Below, one piece after another: positions 9,333 through 19,550 of a stretch of 64,000 bases of DNA. This stretch comes from Gammaproteobacteria bacterium (GTDB lineage Bacteria > Pseudomonadota > Gammaproteobacteria > Steroidobacterales > Steroidobacteraceae). The translations under genes were made by a program, and so were the position numbers. A model generated the notes under the pieces. The model did not search any database. It saw only the letters and a list, made by a program, of their open reading frames with translations, and had not been told where the DNA came from. The stretch lies in NCBI GenBank assembly GCA_025359565.1, contig JANYFY010000019.1, positions 1 through 64,000 of the forward strand, in the 5' to 3' direction. How positions within the stretch are numbered: position 1 is the first letter of the stretch; every line of letters begins with the position of its first letter.

Positions 9333-9573
9333 TAAGTCATTTAGTTTCAATATACTAGGGGAATGACGCCACGACCTCCAACAGAGCGACTGAGGATTCT
9401 GGTTTAGGGCAGATCATTCCCAACCACGTCTGTGACTGCAGTAATAGCCACTCGGCAAACTCTCAGGCCAATTTGGGCACAAGCCACTAACTCACTCCTT
9501 GCCATAGCGAATACAATACGGCGTCTAACGCCCCACTATTGACGGGCCCTATTTGGAAGCCTTTAAAGGAATT
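9333..9573 (+). other. Gene-free leader upstream of the oxidoreductase operon
   Basis: No open frame of note is present in these 241 bases. A TACAAT at 9512-9517 could be a -10 element for the downstream operon, but no convincing -35 sits at the right distance. A short CTCTCAGG sequence recalls the glycine riboswitch core, but the partner helix is missing. The region must contain the tRNA-Leu 3' end and the promoter of the following operon. Confidence 0.5.
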
Positions 9574-11367
9574 ATGGAACCGACCGACACTTCAAAATCT
9601 GACTATTTTCACAAAGTAGTGGACTGTCAGTGGGCCTGTCCAGCGCACACGGATGTCCCTGAATACATTCGCCTTATCGCACAGGGTGAGTTCACTGACG
9701 CCTACATGGTCAATCGCGCGTCCAATGTGTTTCCGGGAATATTAGGCAGAGTCTGTGACAGACCCTGCGAACCTGCCTGTCGACGCGGTCGCATTGCGGA
9801 CAAGCCGGTTGCCATTTGCCGACTGAAACGCGTCGCTGCTGATCAGCGCGACGACATTAGCGCACTACTGCCCAAAACGCCCGATCAGAAAAACGGTAAA
9901 CGGATCGCCTGCATCGGTGCAGGACCCGCTTCGTTGACGGTCGCCAATGATTTACTGCCCCTAGGATACGAAGTCACCATTTTTGAACAGTTTGCTGTGC
10001 CTGGCGGATTGATGCGAACAAACATTCCCGCTTTTCGCCTACCCGCAAGCGTGCTAGATGAAGAGATCGCCTACATTGTCAATATGGGCGCGGACCTGCG
10101 CCTAAATTCACCCATCCACAGCCTAAAAAAATTATTACAAGACTCGCTATTCGACGCGGTATTTGTGGGTTCCGGCGCGCCGAAAGGCAAAGAACTCGAT
10201 CTACCTGGTCGCCACGATACCAATCGTGTGCACATCGGCATTAGTTGGCTTGAATCCGTCGCGTTTGATCACATCAAAGAAATTGGCGAGCGGGTACTAA
10301 TTATTGGCGTTGGGAATACTGCGATGGATTGTTGTCGCAGTTCGCTGCGCTTAGGTGCTAAACAAGTCAAGGTCATGGCACGTAAGCCCAGGCAGTACTT
10401 TAAAGCCTCTCAGTGGGAGCTTGAAGATGCCGAACATGAAAATATAGAAATTGTCGTGAATCACGCACCGAAATCTTTCGTAAGCGAAGCGGGTCGGCTC
10501 ACTGGAATGCTGTTTGAGAAATTAGAATACGATATTGAGAATGGTGAAATAACTAAGACACGAAATTTAGGCGAGGTCTTTATACCTTGCGATGATGTCA
10601 TTCTCGCCATTGGCCAAGAAAATGCTTTCCCTTGGATCGAAAAAGACATCGGCATTGAGTTCGATCCATGGAGTGTCCCTAAAGTCGGGAGTCAGAATTT
10701 TCAGTCAACATTGAAACAAGTATTCTTCGGCGGCGATGCTGCCTTCGGCCCTAAGAATATCATCTGGTCCGTAGAACATGGACATCAAGCGGCCATTTCG
10801 ATGCACAAGTTTTGCCAGAATGAATCCATCGACGATCGGCTACCGCGTGGCGTGACTCTCTCCAGTCGCAAAATGGGTATGCATGAGTGGGCTTTCAAGA
10901 ATGAGTATAACGGGGCGGAACGACGACTCGTTCCGCACGTGGGGCTTGTCGAGCGCTTTAAGAAAATAAATGTTGAAGTGGAATTAGGTTTCACCGCGGA
11001 ACAAGCTGCCCTCGAAGTACAGCGATGTTTGAATTGTGATATGCAGACGGTCTTTGCAGCCCCACTATGTATCGAATGTGATGCGTGCATTGATATTTGC
11101 CCGGTAGATTGTCTTACGATTACCCACAATGGTACAGAAGCCGATTTACGCACTCGACTTAAGGCCCCCGCTAAAAATGTCGCTCAAGCCTTATACGTAT
11201 CGACTGGCCTACCGCACACTGGCCGTGTCATGGTAAAAGACGAAGACGTCTGCGTGCATTGCGGGTTGTGCGCGGAGCGCTGCCCCACCGCTGCTTGGGA
11301 TATGCAAAAATCTAACATCTCGATTCCGCATGCAATTAATCAAAAGGCTGTCGCATGCCAAATTTAA
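9574..11367 (+). CDS. GltD/NfnB-like FAD oxidoreductase fused to a 2x[4Fe-4S] ferredoxin domain
   Basis: A 597-residue flavoprotein related to the glutamate synthase small subunit and to NfnB. The N-terminal Fe-S region has Cys in CQWACP, CDRPCEPACRRG and ICRLKR. The FAD Rossmann motif is CIGAGPASLTVANDL, and the pyridine-nucleotide motif is LIIGVGNTAMDCCRSSLRLG. The C-terminal 90 residues form a ferredoxin with CIECDACIDICP and CVHCGLCAERCP, each fit to bind a [4Fe-4S] cluster. It overlaps the alpha-subunit gene by 13 bases, so it most likely passes electrons between the 2-oxoacid oxidoreductase and NAD(P)(H). That role is inferred. I chose ATG 9574 over TTG 9553 because homologues start shortly before DYFHKVVDCQ; an AAGGA lies 3 bases upstream, which is close. 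Confidence 0.85.
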   Translation: MEPTDTSKSDYFHKVVDCQWACPAHTDVPEYIRLIAQGEFTDAYMVNRASNVFPGILGRVCDRPCEPACRRGRIADKPVAICRLKRVAADQRDDISALLPKTPDQKNGKRIACIGAGPASLTVANDLLPLGYEVTIFEQFAVPGGLMRTNIPAFRLPASVLDEEIAYIVNMGADLRLNSPIHSLKKLLQDSLFDAVFVGSGAPKGKELDLPGRHDTNRVHIGISWLESVAFDHIKEIGERVLIIGVGNTAMDCCRSSLRLGAKQVKVMARKPRQYFKASQWELEDAEHENIEIVVNHAPKSFVSEAGRLTGMLFEKLEYDIENGEITKTRNLGEVFIPCDDVILAIGQENAFPWIEKDIGIEFDPWSVPKVGSQNFQSTLKQVFFGGDAAFGPKNIIWSVEHGHQAAISMHKFCQNESIDDRLPRGVTLSSRKMGMHEWAFKNEYNGAERRLVPHVGLVERFKKINVEVELGFTAEQAALEVQRCLNCDMQTVFAAPLCIECDACIDICPVDCLTITHNGTEADLRTRLKAPAKNVAQALYVSTGLPHTGRVMVKDEDVCVHCGLCAERCPTAAWDMQKSNISIPHAINQKAVACQI

Positions 11368-13193
11368 GCGCCCAGGCGAATCATGTAAACGATTTTGTCA
11401 TAAAATTTTCCAACGTTAACGGCACGGGCTCGGCGAGCTCTAATTCACTAATCATGAAAGCGATTTTTCGCATGGGTGTGCCGGTGACGGGGAAAAACTA
11501 TTTCCCCTCTAATATTCAAGGCTTACCAACCTGGTACGAAATTCGTATCACTCGCGACGGCTATGCGGCACGCGCTAGCCGCATCGATATTATGGTCGCC
11601 ATGAATGCGGAAACTTATGCGAAGGATGTGCGCGAGTTAAGTTCCGGTGGGTTCTTGATTTATGACTCTACTTGGCCGCGCAGCTCGCTACTCCAGCGTG
11701 GCGATATCACGGTGATCGGCGTGCCATTGGCTCAACTCGTGAATGAAAATTTCGATGGCATTCGCAATCGCATCCTGCTCAAAAATGTGGCCTATGCCGG
11801 CCTGCTGGCGGCCTTGATTGATGTCGATTTAGACGTCATAAGCGGATTGCTGCGCGAAAGTTACGCAAAAAAACCCAAGCTACTCGATTCAAACACCAGG
11901 GCGCTGCGTTTAGGCTACGATTACGTCAAGCAGCACTTGAATTCTCCGCTATCTCTTAGGGTCGAACCGATGGACAAGACCCGCGGCTCGATTATGATTG
12001 ACGGCAACACCGCCGCAGGTTTGGGCTGTGTGTTTGCGGGTGCTACGGTGGGTGCCTGGTATCCTATTACCCCCTCAACGTCTTTAATGGACGCTTTCAA
12101 AGGCTTCTGTGATCGTTATCGTGTCGATTCGCAGACTGGGGAACGTAATTTTGCTATTTTACAAGCCGAGGATGAATTAGCAGCGATAGGTATGGTGCTA
12201 GGCGCGGCCTGGAACGGCGCGCGCGCGTTCACTCCGACGAGTGGTCCCGGCATTTCCCTAATGAACGAATTTGTTGGGTTGGCGTACTACGCAGAAGTCC
12301 CTTGCGTCATATTCGACGTACAACGGGTCGGACCTTCCACTGGCATGCCAACGCGCACCCAGCAATCCGACATTATGCTCTGCGCCTACGCCTCGCACGG
12401 CGATACACGGCATGTACTCTTATTCCCAGCGAACCCGGAAGAATGTTTTTATCTATCGGTACAAGCTTTTGATATCGCAGAAAAATTGCAAACACCCGTT
12501 TTCGTGCTATCGGATCTTGATATCGGTATGAACGATTGGATGTGTCCGGATTTAAAATGGGATGACGCTTATAGACCCGACCGCGGCAAGATTCTTTCGA
12601 GCGACGAAATCGACAAACTTGAGAAATTTTATCGCTATGTGGATCGCGATGACGATGCTATTACGTATCGCACCTTACCCGGAGTAAATCCAAAAGGCGC
12701 CTACTTCACACGTGGCTCCGGCCACAATCAATATGGCGTCTATACAGAAGACTCGTCCGAATACCAAGGGGTGCTGGATCGCCTTAAACGCAAGTTTAGC
12801 AACGCGCCCCGCTATTTACCCAAGCCGATCATTCTGGGCAGGGGCAGTAACGAGGTGGGCATTGTCAGTGTGGGGAGTTGCGATGGTGCCATCCGCGAAG
12901 CGCTGGATATCTTAGGCAAACAGAAAATCGAAGTGGACTATTTACGCGTACGGGCGTTCCCTTTCAATCACGAGGTTGAACATTTCCTGAAAACTCACTC
13001 CACCATTTTCGTGGTCGAACAGAATCGCGATGCTCAGCTTAAAATGTTACTCACCCTGGAGACCGCCGTGGAGAAATCTAAGTTATTTTCGATACTCAGT
13101 TACAGTGGTTTCCCAATGTCGGCCGAACCTGTGGTGAACGGCATTCGCGAAAAACTTGCCGAAGCTCCCAGGCTCAGCGTCGTGAAATCTTAA
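11355..13193 (+). CDS. korA: 2-oxoacid:acceptor oxidoreductase, fused gamma-alpha subunit
   Basis: A 612-residue subunit of a thiamine-diphosphate 2-oxoacid oxidoreductase, probably acting on 2-oxoglutarate. The first 190 residues are the gamma domain (NGTGSASSNSLIMKAIF, PVTGKNYFPSNIQGLPTWYE). From about residue 215 the alpha domain follows with DGNTAAGLGCVFAGATVGAWYPITPSTS, then ALGAAWNGARAFTPTSGPG and RVGPSTGMPTRTQQSD. This is the gamma-alpha fusion seen in two-subunit KGOR enzymes. The ATG overlaps the flavoprotein gene by 13 bases and the beta gene follows after 11 bases, so all three form one operon. Substrate choice between 2-oxoglutarate and other 2-oxoacids cannot be read from the sequence. 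Confidence 0.88.
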   Translation: MPNLSAQANHVNDFVIKFSNVNGTGSASSNSLIMKAIFRMGVPVTGKNYFPSNIQGLPTWYEIRITRDGYAARASRIDIMVAMNAETYAKDVRELSSGGFLIYDSTWPRSSLLQRGDITVIGVPLAQLVNENFDGIRNRILLKNVAYAGLLAALIDVDLDVISGLLRESYAKKPKLLDSNTRALRLGYDYVKQHLNSPLSLRVEPMDKTRGSIMIDGNTAAGLGCVFAGATVGAWYPITPSTSLMDAFKGFCDRYRVDSQTGERNFAILQAEDELAAIGMVLGAAWNGARAFTPTSGPGISLMNEFVGLAYYAEVPCVIFDVQRVGPSTGMPTRTQQSDIMLCAYASHGDTRHVLLFPANPEECFYLSVQAFDIAEKLQTPVFVLSDLDIGMNDWMCPDLKWDDAYRPDRGKILSSDEIDKLEKFYRYVDRDDDAITYRTLPGVNPKGAYFTRGSGHNQYGVYTEDSSEYQGVLDRLKRKFSNAPRYLPKPIILGRGSNEVGIVSVGSCDGAIREALDILGKQKIEVDYLRVRAFPFNHEVEHFLKTHSTIFVVEQNRDAQLKMLLTLETAVEKSKLFSILSYSGFPMSAEPVVNGIREKLAEAPRLSVVKS

Positions 13194-13204
13194 GGCCCAT
13201 CTGC

Positions 13205-14263
13205 ATGTCGTACATCAACAAACCCAGAGTTGCTCACCCTTCGTTGCCCACTAATTCCCTAGGAATGACACGCCGGCAATACGAAGGCAGTATGTCTACC
13301 CTGTGTGCCGGCTGCGGTCATGACTCAATCACCGCGGCGGTTACCGAGGCCTGCTGGGAGCTTTCGATGCGCCCGGAGCGATTAGTTAAATTATCGGGCA
13401 TCGGATGTTCGTCGAAAACGACGGCCTATTTTGTCAGCGGAGCGCATGGGTTTAACGCAGTTCACGGCCGCATGCCCTCAATCGCCAGCGGCGCCAATGC
13501 AGCCAATCGTGAGTTGACTTATATTGGGGTATCCGGCGATGGCGACTCGCTATCCATAGGCATCGGCCAACTTGTTCACGTGATTCGTCGCAATGTGAAC
13601 ATGCTATACCTCATCGAAAACAATGGCGTGTATGGACTGACCAAGGGGCAATTTTCAGCCTCAGCGGATATCGGCACCAAGGCCAAGCGCGGCGAAGTCA
13701 ATGCAACGGCACCCATTGATCCTGTGCTGTTAGCCTTAAGCTTAGGCGCGACATTCGTCGCACGTAGTTTCTCAGGGGATAAGGCACAGCTGGTCCCGTT
13801 GATCCAAGCGGGTTTGCGGCACAATGGTTTCGCGCTCATCGACATACTCTCACCCTGCGTGACGTTCAATGACCACGAAGGATCAACCAAAAGCTACACT
13901 TTTGCGCGCGAGAATTATCATGCGGTGGTTGAGGCAGATTTTGTACCCCCGGCCGAAGAAATAGCAGTGGAGTACGCGGCCGGTGAGGCCGTGCCGGTTA
14001 AATTACACGATGGTAGCCAGGTAGTTTTAAGAAAATTAGACCCAAGCTACGATGCTACTGACCGTAGTGCAGCCTACGCTTATATAGAAGCAAAACTTAA
14101 AAAACACGAATACGTGACCGGGCTCATTCACATCGACGAAAATAGCAGCACTGAGTTCCACACCCTGAATCACAGCGCAACGCTGCCTCTGAATAGCATT
14201 CCTTATGAGAAGCTATCCCCCGGAAGCGCCGCGCTTAACAAATTGATGAATCGCTATCGATAA
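13205..14263 (+). CDS. korB: 2-oxoacid:acceptor oxidoreductase, beta subunit (thiamine diphosphate binding)
   Basis: A 352-residue beta subunit that binds thiamine diphosphate and one [4Fe-4S] cluster. Cluster ligands are visible as CAGCGH near residue 36, GIGCSS near residue 67 and SPCVTFND near residue 219. The diphosphate/metal motif is GVSGDGDSLSIG followed by IENNGVYGLTKGQ. The C-terminal third (from about residue 260) is not a separate ferredoxin, so the ferredoxin function is presumably supplied by the fused first gene of the operon. With the alpha subunit it should convert 2-oxoacid plus CoA to acyl-CoA and CO2, or the reverse, using low-potential electrons. It is the last gene of the operon and converges on purA. 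Confidence 0.88.
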   Translation: MSYINKPRVAHPSLPTNSLGMTRRQYEGSMSTLCAGCGHDSITAAVTEACWELSMRPERLVKLSGIGCSSKTTAYFVSGAHGFNAVHGRMPSIASGANAANRELTYIGVSGDGDSLSIGIGQLVHVIRRNVNMLYLIENNGVYGLTKGQFSASADIGTKAKRGEVNATAPIDPVLLALSLGATFVARSFSGDKAQLVPLIQAGLRHNGFALIDILSPCVTFNDHEGSTKSYTFARENYHAVVEADFVPPAEEIAVEYAAGEAVPVKLHDGSQVVLRKLDPSYDATDRSAAYAYIEAKLKKHEYVTGLIHIDENSSTEFHTLNHSATLPLNSIPYEKLSPGSAALNKLMNRYR

Positions 14264-14455
14264 CCTCAGCCTCCAGGGGACCCACTGGAGCTCGTTTGCT
14301 GTTTTCGCCCGAGCCGTGCATCACCAACACCAGCCGCGCTCCCTGCGCCAATCCCCGCGGCAAGTAGCTCAAGCTACGTCCGCTTCAGCCTACCTACCTC
14401 AATGGATCCCTTAAGGCCCAGTGCGTAGATGAGCACGGGACCATGGGACTTATTC
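14264..14455. other. Convergent intergenic region with a possible terminator hairpin
   Basis: These 192 bases separate the stops of the beta-subunit gene and purA. A perfect inverted repeat CTCCAG/CTGGAG spans 14271-14290 just after the first stop, but no run of T follows on either strand. A near-palindrome GTAGCTCAAGCTAC lies at about 14364-14377. No coding frame is convincing. Confidence 0.45.
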
Positions 14456-15757
<1,302 letters not shown>

Positions 15758-15970
15758 TTATCCATTGCGAGCCACCCACAACAAGGCGATTCCCGCCAGC
15801 ATGCTGATCAATCCGCCCCAGCGCAAATGGGTCGGATCGGTTTGTGCTAATTTAGCCATGACCCTTTGTGCAGCCAATGGATTTAAAAACGGCAGCACAC
15901 CTTCTAACACTAAGTAGATTGCAAACGCGCCGCCGAAATAGCGCAGGAGTTCATCCCAACCGATGTTCAT
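15758..15970 (-). CDS. Small DUF2065 (YjeT-like) inner-membrane protein
   Basis: A 70-residue protein with two hydrophobic segments, about residues 10-28 and 50-66, separated by a short polar turn. Sequence and position (between hflC and purA) match the DUF2065/YjeT family, whose function is not established. The ATG at 15970 is preferred over GTG 15976 because AAGG lies 6 bases before it. It belongs to the hfq-hflX-hflK-hflC-purA transcription unit, and its position next to the HflKC protease regulators is conserved in other proteobacteria. Confidence 0.85.
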   Translation of the reverse strand: MNIGWDELLRYFGGAFAIYLVLEGVLPFLNPLAAQRVMAKLAQTDPTHLRWGGLISMLAGIALLWVARNG

Positions 15971-15985
15971 TGCCACCCTTGGTCG

Positions 15986-16858
15986 CTAGTGTGGTGCTAG
16001 CGATTTGCCAAAATACTTAAAATAAGCACTATCGGGGGCAATTACAAGCACATCGCCACTCGTACCTATCGAATCCCGATAGGATTGCATACTGCGGTAG
16101 AAACTATAAAACTCGCCGTTCTTTGAATAAGACTTCGCATATACCTCACTCGCGGAAGCATCACCCTGACCGCGTATTTGCCCCGCCTGGCGAGCGGCAT
16201 CCGCAAGAATTTCAGTTTGCTGTTTATTAGCTTGCGCCCGAGTACGCTCAGAATTCTCAACGCCTTCTGCGCGCAGCTTAGCGGCCTGCGCTTTGAACGT
16301 TGCACGCATACGTTCGTACACCGAATCTCGCACTTGTTGCGGCAAATCGATTTTTGTTATCCGCACGTCGACAAGCTCGACGCCCAACTGCTCGGCAGCC
16401 GGTCGAGCATTTTTCATCATGGCATCGGTAAACTCAGTGCGTTCGGCGGTAATAACTTGTTGCAACGTACGCTGCGTGACCACGCTTTTGATGCTGTCCT
16501 TGATAGTCTCACCTAAGCGCGCATTGGCAGCCTCTTCGGTGCCACCGGTTGACTCGTAATATCTACGTAAATTTTGGATACGCCATTTCACGTAAAAATC
16601 AACATTAAGCTGTTCTTGTTCGCGGGTCAGGAAGCGCTCCGCCGGATACAGTTGCGTAATGATGCGCTTATCAAACAGACTAACCTCATTCACCAGCGGA
16701 ATACGAAAATGGAGTCCTGGAAGATAAGATGAATCGACGATTTGGCCACCGGTAGATTTGATGGCCAGCTGACCTTCGCTCACCGTAAAAACAGTCGCGC
16801 GTATCGACAAAATCAATACCACAGCGACTAGTAATCCAATCAACGCTTTATTTTGCAT
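15986..16858 (-). CDS. hflC: FtsH protease modulator HflC
   Basis: A 290-residue SPFH/band-7 protein that forms a large periplasm-facing assembly with HflK around the membrane protease FtsH. One N-terminal transmembrane segment (about residues 5-22, GLLVAVVLILSI) is followed by the band-7 domain (SEGQLAIKSTGGQI, LPGLHFRIPLVNEV) and a long helical region rich in Ala, Arg and Gln (KAQAAKLRAEGVENSERTRA). The length fits HflC. The ATG shares its A with the hflK stop (TGATG), suggesting coupled translation and a 1:1 product ratio. Confidence 0.95.
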   Translation of the reverse strand: MQNKALIGLLVAVVLILSIRATVFTVSEGQLAIKSTGGQIVDSSYLPGLHFRIPLVNEVSLFDKRIITQLYPAERFLTREQEQLNVDFYVKWRIQNLRRYYESTGGTEEAANARLGETIKDSIKSVVTQRTLQQVITAERTEFTDAMMKNARPAAEQLGVELVDVRITKIDLPQQVRDSVYERMRATFKAQAAKLRAEGVENSERTRAQANKQQTEILADAARQAGQIRGQGDASASEVYAKSYSKNGEFYSFYRSMQSYRDSIGTSGDVLVIAPDSAYFKYFGKSLAPH

Positions 16859-17937
16859 CAGCGTACGCCTCGCGCCCGCGCAGGATCTTCGGCTAGCGGC
16901 ACGGATGCATCCGGCAAACGCGCCGGGGCTACGGTCATGGTGTCATTCGGTAAGGTCACCGTCTGTGCCGCGCCTAAAATCAATTTATCCAATGGCAAAT
17001 ACATCATGTTGCCGCTCTTAGTATCCACAATTACTTTACGTGAATTTTTGTACACGTTCTCCATAGTATCGAGATACATGCGTTCGCGAGTAACCACCGG
17101 AGAATGTTCATACTGGGTCAGCACCTGATCGAAGCGTGCTGTTTGGCCCTGCGCTAACGCTAGCACTTGCAGCCTATAGGCTTCAGCATCCAGCACTTCC
17201 TTAGCCGCTGCACCGCGCGCTCGTGGCAAGACGTCATTACGATACCCTTCGGCGTCTTTCTGAATGCGTTGACCATCTCTGTCGGCCTTGAGTACATCCC
17301 GTTGCGCGTCCTGAACTGCTTCGGGCACCATTACATCGGTCAACTTAACGCTTAAAATATGCACTCCCAAATCGTAGCTGTTTAATGTTTGCTGCAACAA
17401 AATCTGCGCACGTTCATTGATCGAAGGGTCTTTCGCCAAAGCTCTATCGAGCGACGCTTGGCCCACCGCTTCACGCATGGCACTTTCACTGACCTGAGCC
17501 AAGGTCTCCTCAACGTCGCGCACTCTAAACAATAATTTCAAAGGATCAGGTTGGGTATATTGAACCGCCGATTTAACCTCGACCAAGTTTGTATCTGCCG
17601 TCAACATGCTAGTGTCATCAGTCACACTATATAAACGCGAGACGTTGACTACGATATCGCGCTCGATCGGCCACGGAAGGTGCCAGTTGTAACCTGGACC
17701 TGTGGTCTGAACATACTGACCAAAACGTAATATCACCGCTTTTTCCTGAGCATCCACCCGATAAATACCACTTGCTAGCCACAGCAAGGCAAGCACAATC
17801 AACCCTATACTTAGGCCACGATGAACGCTCGCAGGACTTGCAACCGCGCTACCCGAACCGCCACTACGACCGAATAAAGTTGCTACGCGCCGCTGAATAT
17901 TGCGCAAAATCTCGTCTAAATCACTCTGCTTCGCCAT
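16858..17937 (-). CDS. hflK: FtsH protease modulator HflK
   Basis: A 359-residue SPFH/band-7 partner of HflC. A cytoplasmic Gly/Ser/Arg-rich N-terminus (GRSGGSGSAVA) precedes one transmembrane segment at about residues 48-65. The band-7 domain begins VDAQEKAVILRFGQYVQT and contains GPGYNWHLPWPIE. The C-terminal part is helical and ends in a Pro/Arg-rich tail. It starts 10 bases after the hflX stop and overlaps hflC by one base, in the conserved hfq-hflX-hflK-hflC order. Confidence 0.95.
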   Translation of the reverse strand: MAKQSDLDEILRNIQRRVATLFGRSGGSGSAVASPASVHRGLSIGLIVLALLWLASGIYRVDAQEKAVILRFGQYVQTTGPGYNWHLPWPIERDIVVNVSRLYSVTDDTSMLTADTNLVEVKSAVQYTQPDPLKLLFRVRDVEETLAQVSESAMREAVGQASLDRALAKDPSINERAQILLQQTLNSYDLGVHILSVKLTDVMVPEAVQDAQRDVLKADRDGQRIQKDAEGYRNDVLPRARGAAAKEVLDAEAYRLQVLALAQGQTARFDQVLTQYEHSPVVTRERMYLDTMENVYKNSRKVIVDTKSGNMMYLPLDKLILGAAQTVTLPNDTMTVAPARLPDASVPLAEDPARARGVR

Positions 17938-17947
17938 TCTTTAATGC

Positions 17948-19243
17948 CTAATGTAAGTTAACGTTGCCGCCATTATCTACCAAGTCGACACCCTTGCGTC
18001 CCAACACTTTCGCAATCTCGGATAAATCCAGTTCCACCGCAATTTCCCAGCTTCCATCCTCACATTGCTTTTCACCACGCACCGCATTGCGCTGGTATAG
18101 CTCTGAACGCAGACTAGCCGCCGCCAACGGTAAGTGAAGCGTACGTTTTACTTGATGAGGCCTTACACCGCGACTTAGCGCTGCGCGCACCAAATCCAAA
18201 CCCGCACCACTCACCGCGGATCCCCAAACCTGGGACGGCATGCCATCCTGCCCTACGAGTACCCGCGCCGACTCCTCAATCAGGTCGATCTTATTAAAGA
18301 CTAACAGCTCACGTACGTGCCCCGCACCAATGTCAGATAACACCTTGCGCACCTGGTGAATTCGTTCATCGCGCTTCGGATCACTCGCGTCAACAACGTG
18401 CAACAATAAATCAGCATCCCGCGCCTCTTGTAGGGTCGAGCGAAAAGCGGCGATCAATTCATGCGGTAATTCGCGCACGAATCCCACCGTATCGGCCAGC
18501 ACGACCTCGCCAATACCCGCGATTTCAATCCGTCGCACAGTGGGATCGAGGGTCGCGAACAATTGATCGGCCACAAAAGTAGTGGCGCCGGTCAGCGCGT
18601 TAAATAGCGTGGACTTACCGGCATTGGTATAGCCCACGAGGGCGACGGTCGGAACCGGTACCTCGCGCCTTACATGACGACCGGTATCTCGCTGTTGTGC
18701 TAATTTCTCAAGTCTAGTTTGCAAATGTCGTATGCGCTTGGCAATTAGTCTTCGGTCAGTTTCAAGCTGGGTTTCGCCGGGCCCGCGTAAACCAATGCCG
18801 CCCTTCTGCCGTTCCAAGTGGGTCCAACCTCGAACCAGCCGAGTGGACAAGTGGGAAAGCTGGGCAAGTTCGACCTGTAACTTCCCTTCAAAGCTTCGAG
18901 CGCGCTGAGCAAATATGTCTAAAATCAGACCGTTACGATCTAATACTCGACGACATGTGAGCTGCTCAAGATTGCGTTCCTGGCTGGGGCTAAGGGTTTG
19001 ATCGACCAACACCACGTCAGCATCGTGCTCCTCGGCCACGGCTTTAATCTCCTCAGCCTTCCCCGATCCCACAAAATATCGAGGATCTGGCCTAGAACGG
19101 TTGGCAATAATCACTCCGACGGTCTGCGTGCCCGCCGACGCTGCTAGCGCTTTGAACTCCGCGGTATCATGCGGATCGACATTATGACCTATGCCGACAC
19201 CCACTAAAATAGCGCGTTCGCCACCGCGAGGTCGCTCAAACAA
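17948..19243 (-). CDS. hflX: Ribosome-associated GTPase HflX
   Basis: A 431-residue GTPase that binds the 50S subunit and rescues or splits stalled ribosomes. An N-terminal HflX domain (VGSGKAEEIK, LVDQTLSPSQERNLE, LDRNGLILDIFAQRA) is followed by a helical linker with the Gly-rich GGIGLRGPGETQLETDRR. The G domain has G1 GYTNAGKST, G3 DTVGF and G4 NKID. The short C-terminal domain ends the protein. It lies 15 bases after hfq and 10 bases before hflK on the same strand. Confidence 0.96.
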   Translation of the reverse strand: MFERPRGGERAILVGVGIGHNVDPHDTAEFKALAASAGTQTVGVIIANRSRPDPRYFVGSGKAEEIKAVAEEHDADVVLVDQTLSPSQERNLEQLTCRRVLDRNGLILDIFAQRARSFEGKLQVELAQLSHLSTRLVRGWTHLERQKGGIGLRGPGETQLETDRRLIAKRIRHLQTRLEKLAQQRDTGRHVRREVPVPTVALVGYTNAGKSTLFNALTGATTFVADQLFATLDPTVRRIEIAGIGEVVLADTVGFVRELPHELIAAFRSTLQEARDADLLLHVVDASDPKRDERIHQVRKVLSDIGAGHVRELLVFNKIDLIEESARVLVGQDGMPSQVWGSAVSGAGLDLVRAALSRGVRPHQVKRTLHLPLAAASLRSELYQRNAVRGEKQCEDGSWEIAVELDLSEIAKVLGRKGVDLVDNGGNVNLH

Positions 19244-19258
19244 CGGTAAATCGTCCGG

Positions 19259-19516
19259 TCACTCGACGATCGCCGGTTCCGTCACTTCGCCATCCTCACC
19301 CGTGGTCATGCGCACATTACGTGCTGGAACCACCGTGGAAATAGCATGTTTGTAGACCATTTGACTGACGCTATTGCGCAACAAAATTACAAATTGATCA
19401 AACGAATCGATCTGCCCCTGTAATTTGATGCCATTCACCAGGTAGATAGAAACCGGTACGCGTTCTTTCCGTAGTGCATTTAAAAAGGGGTCTTGTAGAG
19501 TTTGGCCACGGGCCAT
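19259..19516 (-). CDS. hfq: RNA chaperone Hfq
   Basis: An 85-residue Sm-like protein that forms a hexamer and helps small RNAs pair with mRNAs. The Sm1 motif ([19 protein letters not shown]) and the Sm2 motif [10 protein letters not shown] are intact, including the Gln and Lys of the uridine-binding proximal face. The C-terminal tail is short. AAGGAG lies 8 bases before the ATG, which is the strongest ribosome-binding site of this cluster. It stands between miaA and hflX, as in Escherichia coli. Confidence 0.98.
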   Translation of the reverse strand: MARGQTLQDPFLNALRKERVPVSIYLVNGIKLQGQIDSFDQFVILLRNSVSQMVYKHAISTVVPARNVRMTTGEDGEVTEPAIVE

Positions 19517-19550
19517 AGGATGAGCTCCTTATTATTGGTTTCAATTACCT

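Noticed and set aside
9430-9490. Glycine-riboswitch-like CTCTCAGG before the oxidoreductase operon
   Set aside because: The matching 5' GAGAG helix arm and the GGAC end of the aptamer core are missing, so only an eight-base resemblance remains.
14271-14290. Hairpin CTCCAG/CTGGAG as a strong terminator
   Set aside because: The stem is only six pairs and no T run follows on either strand, so it is noted only as part of the intergenic region.
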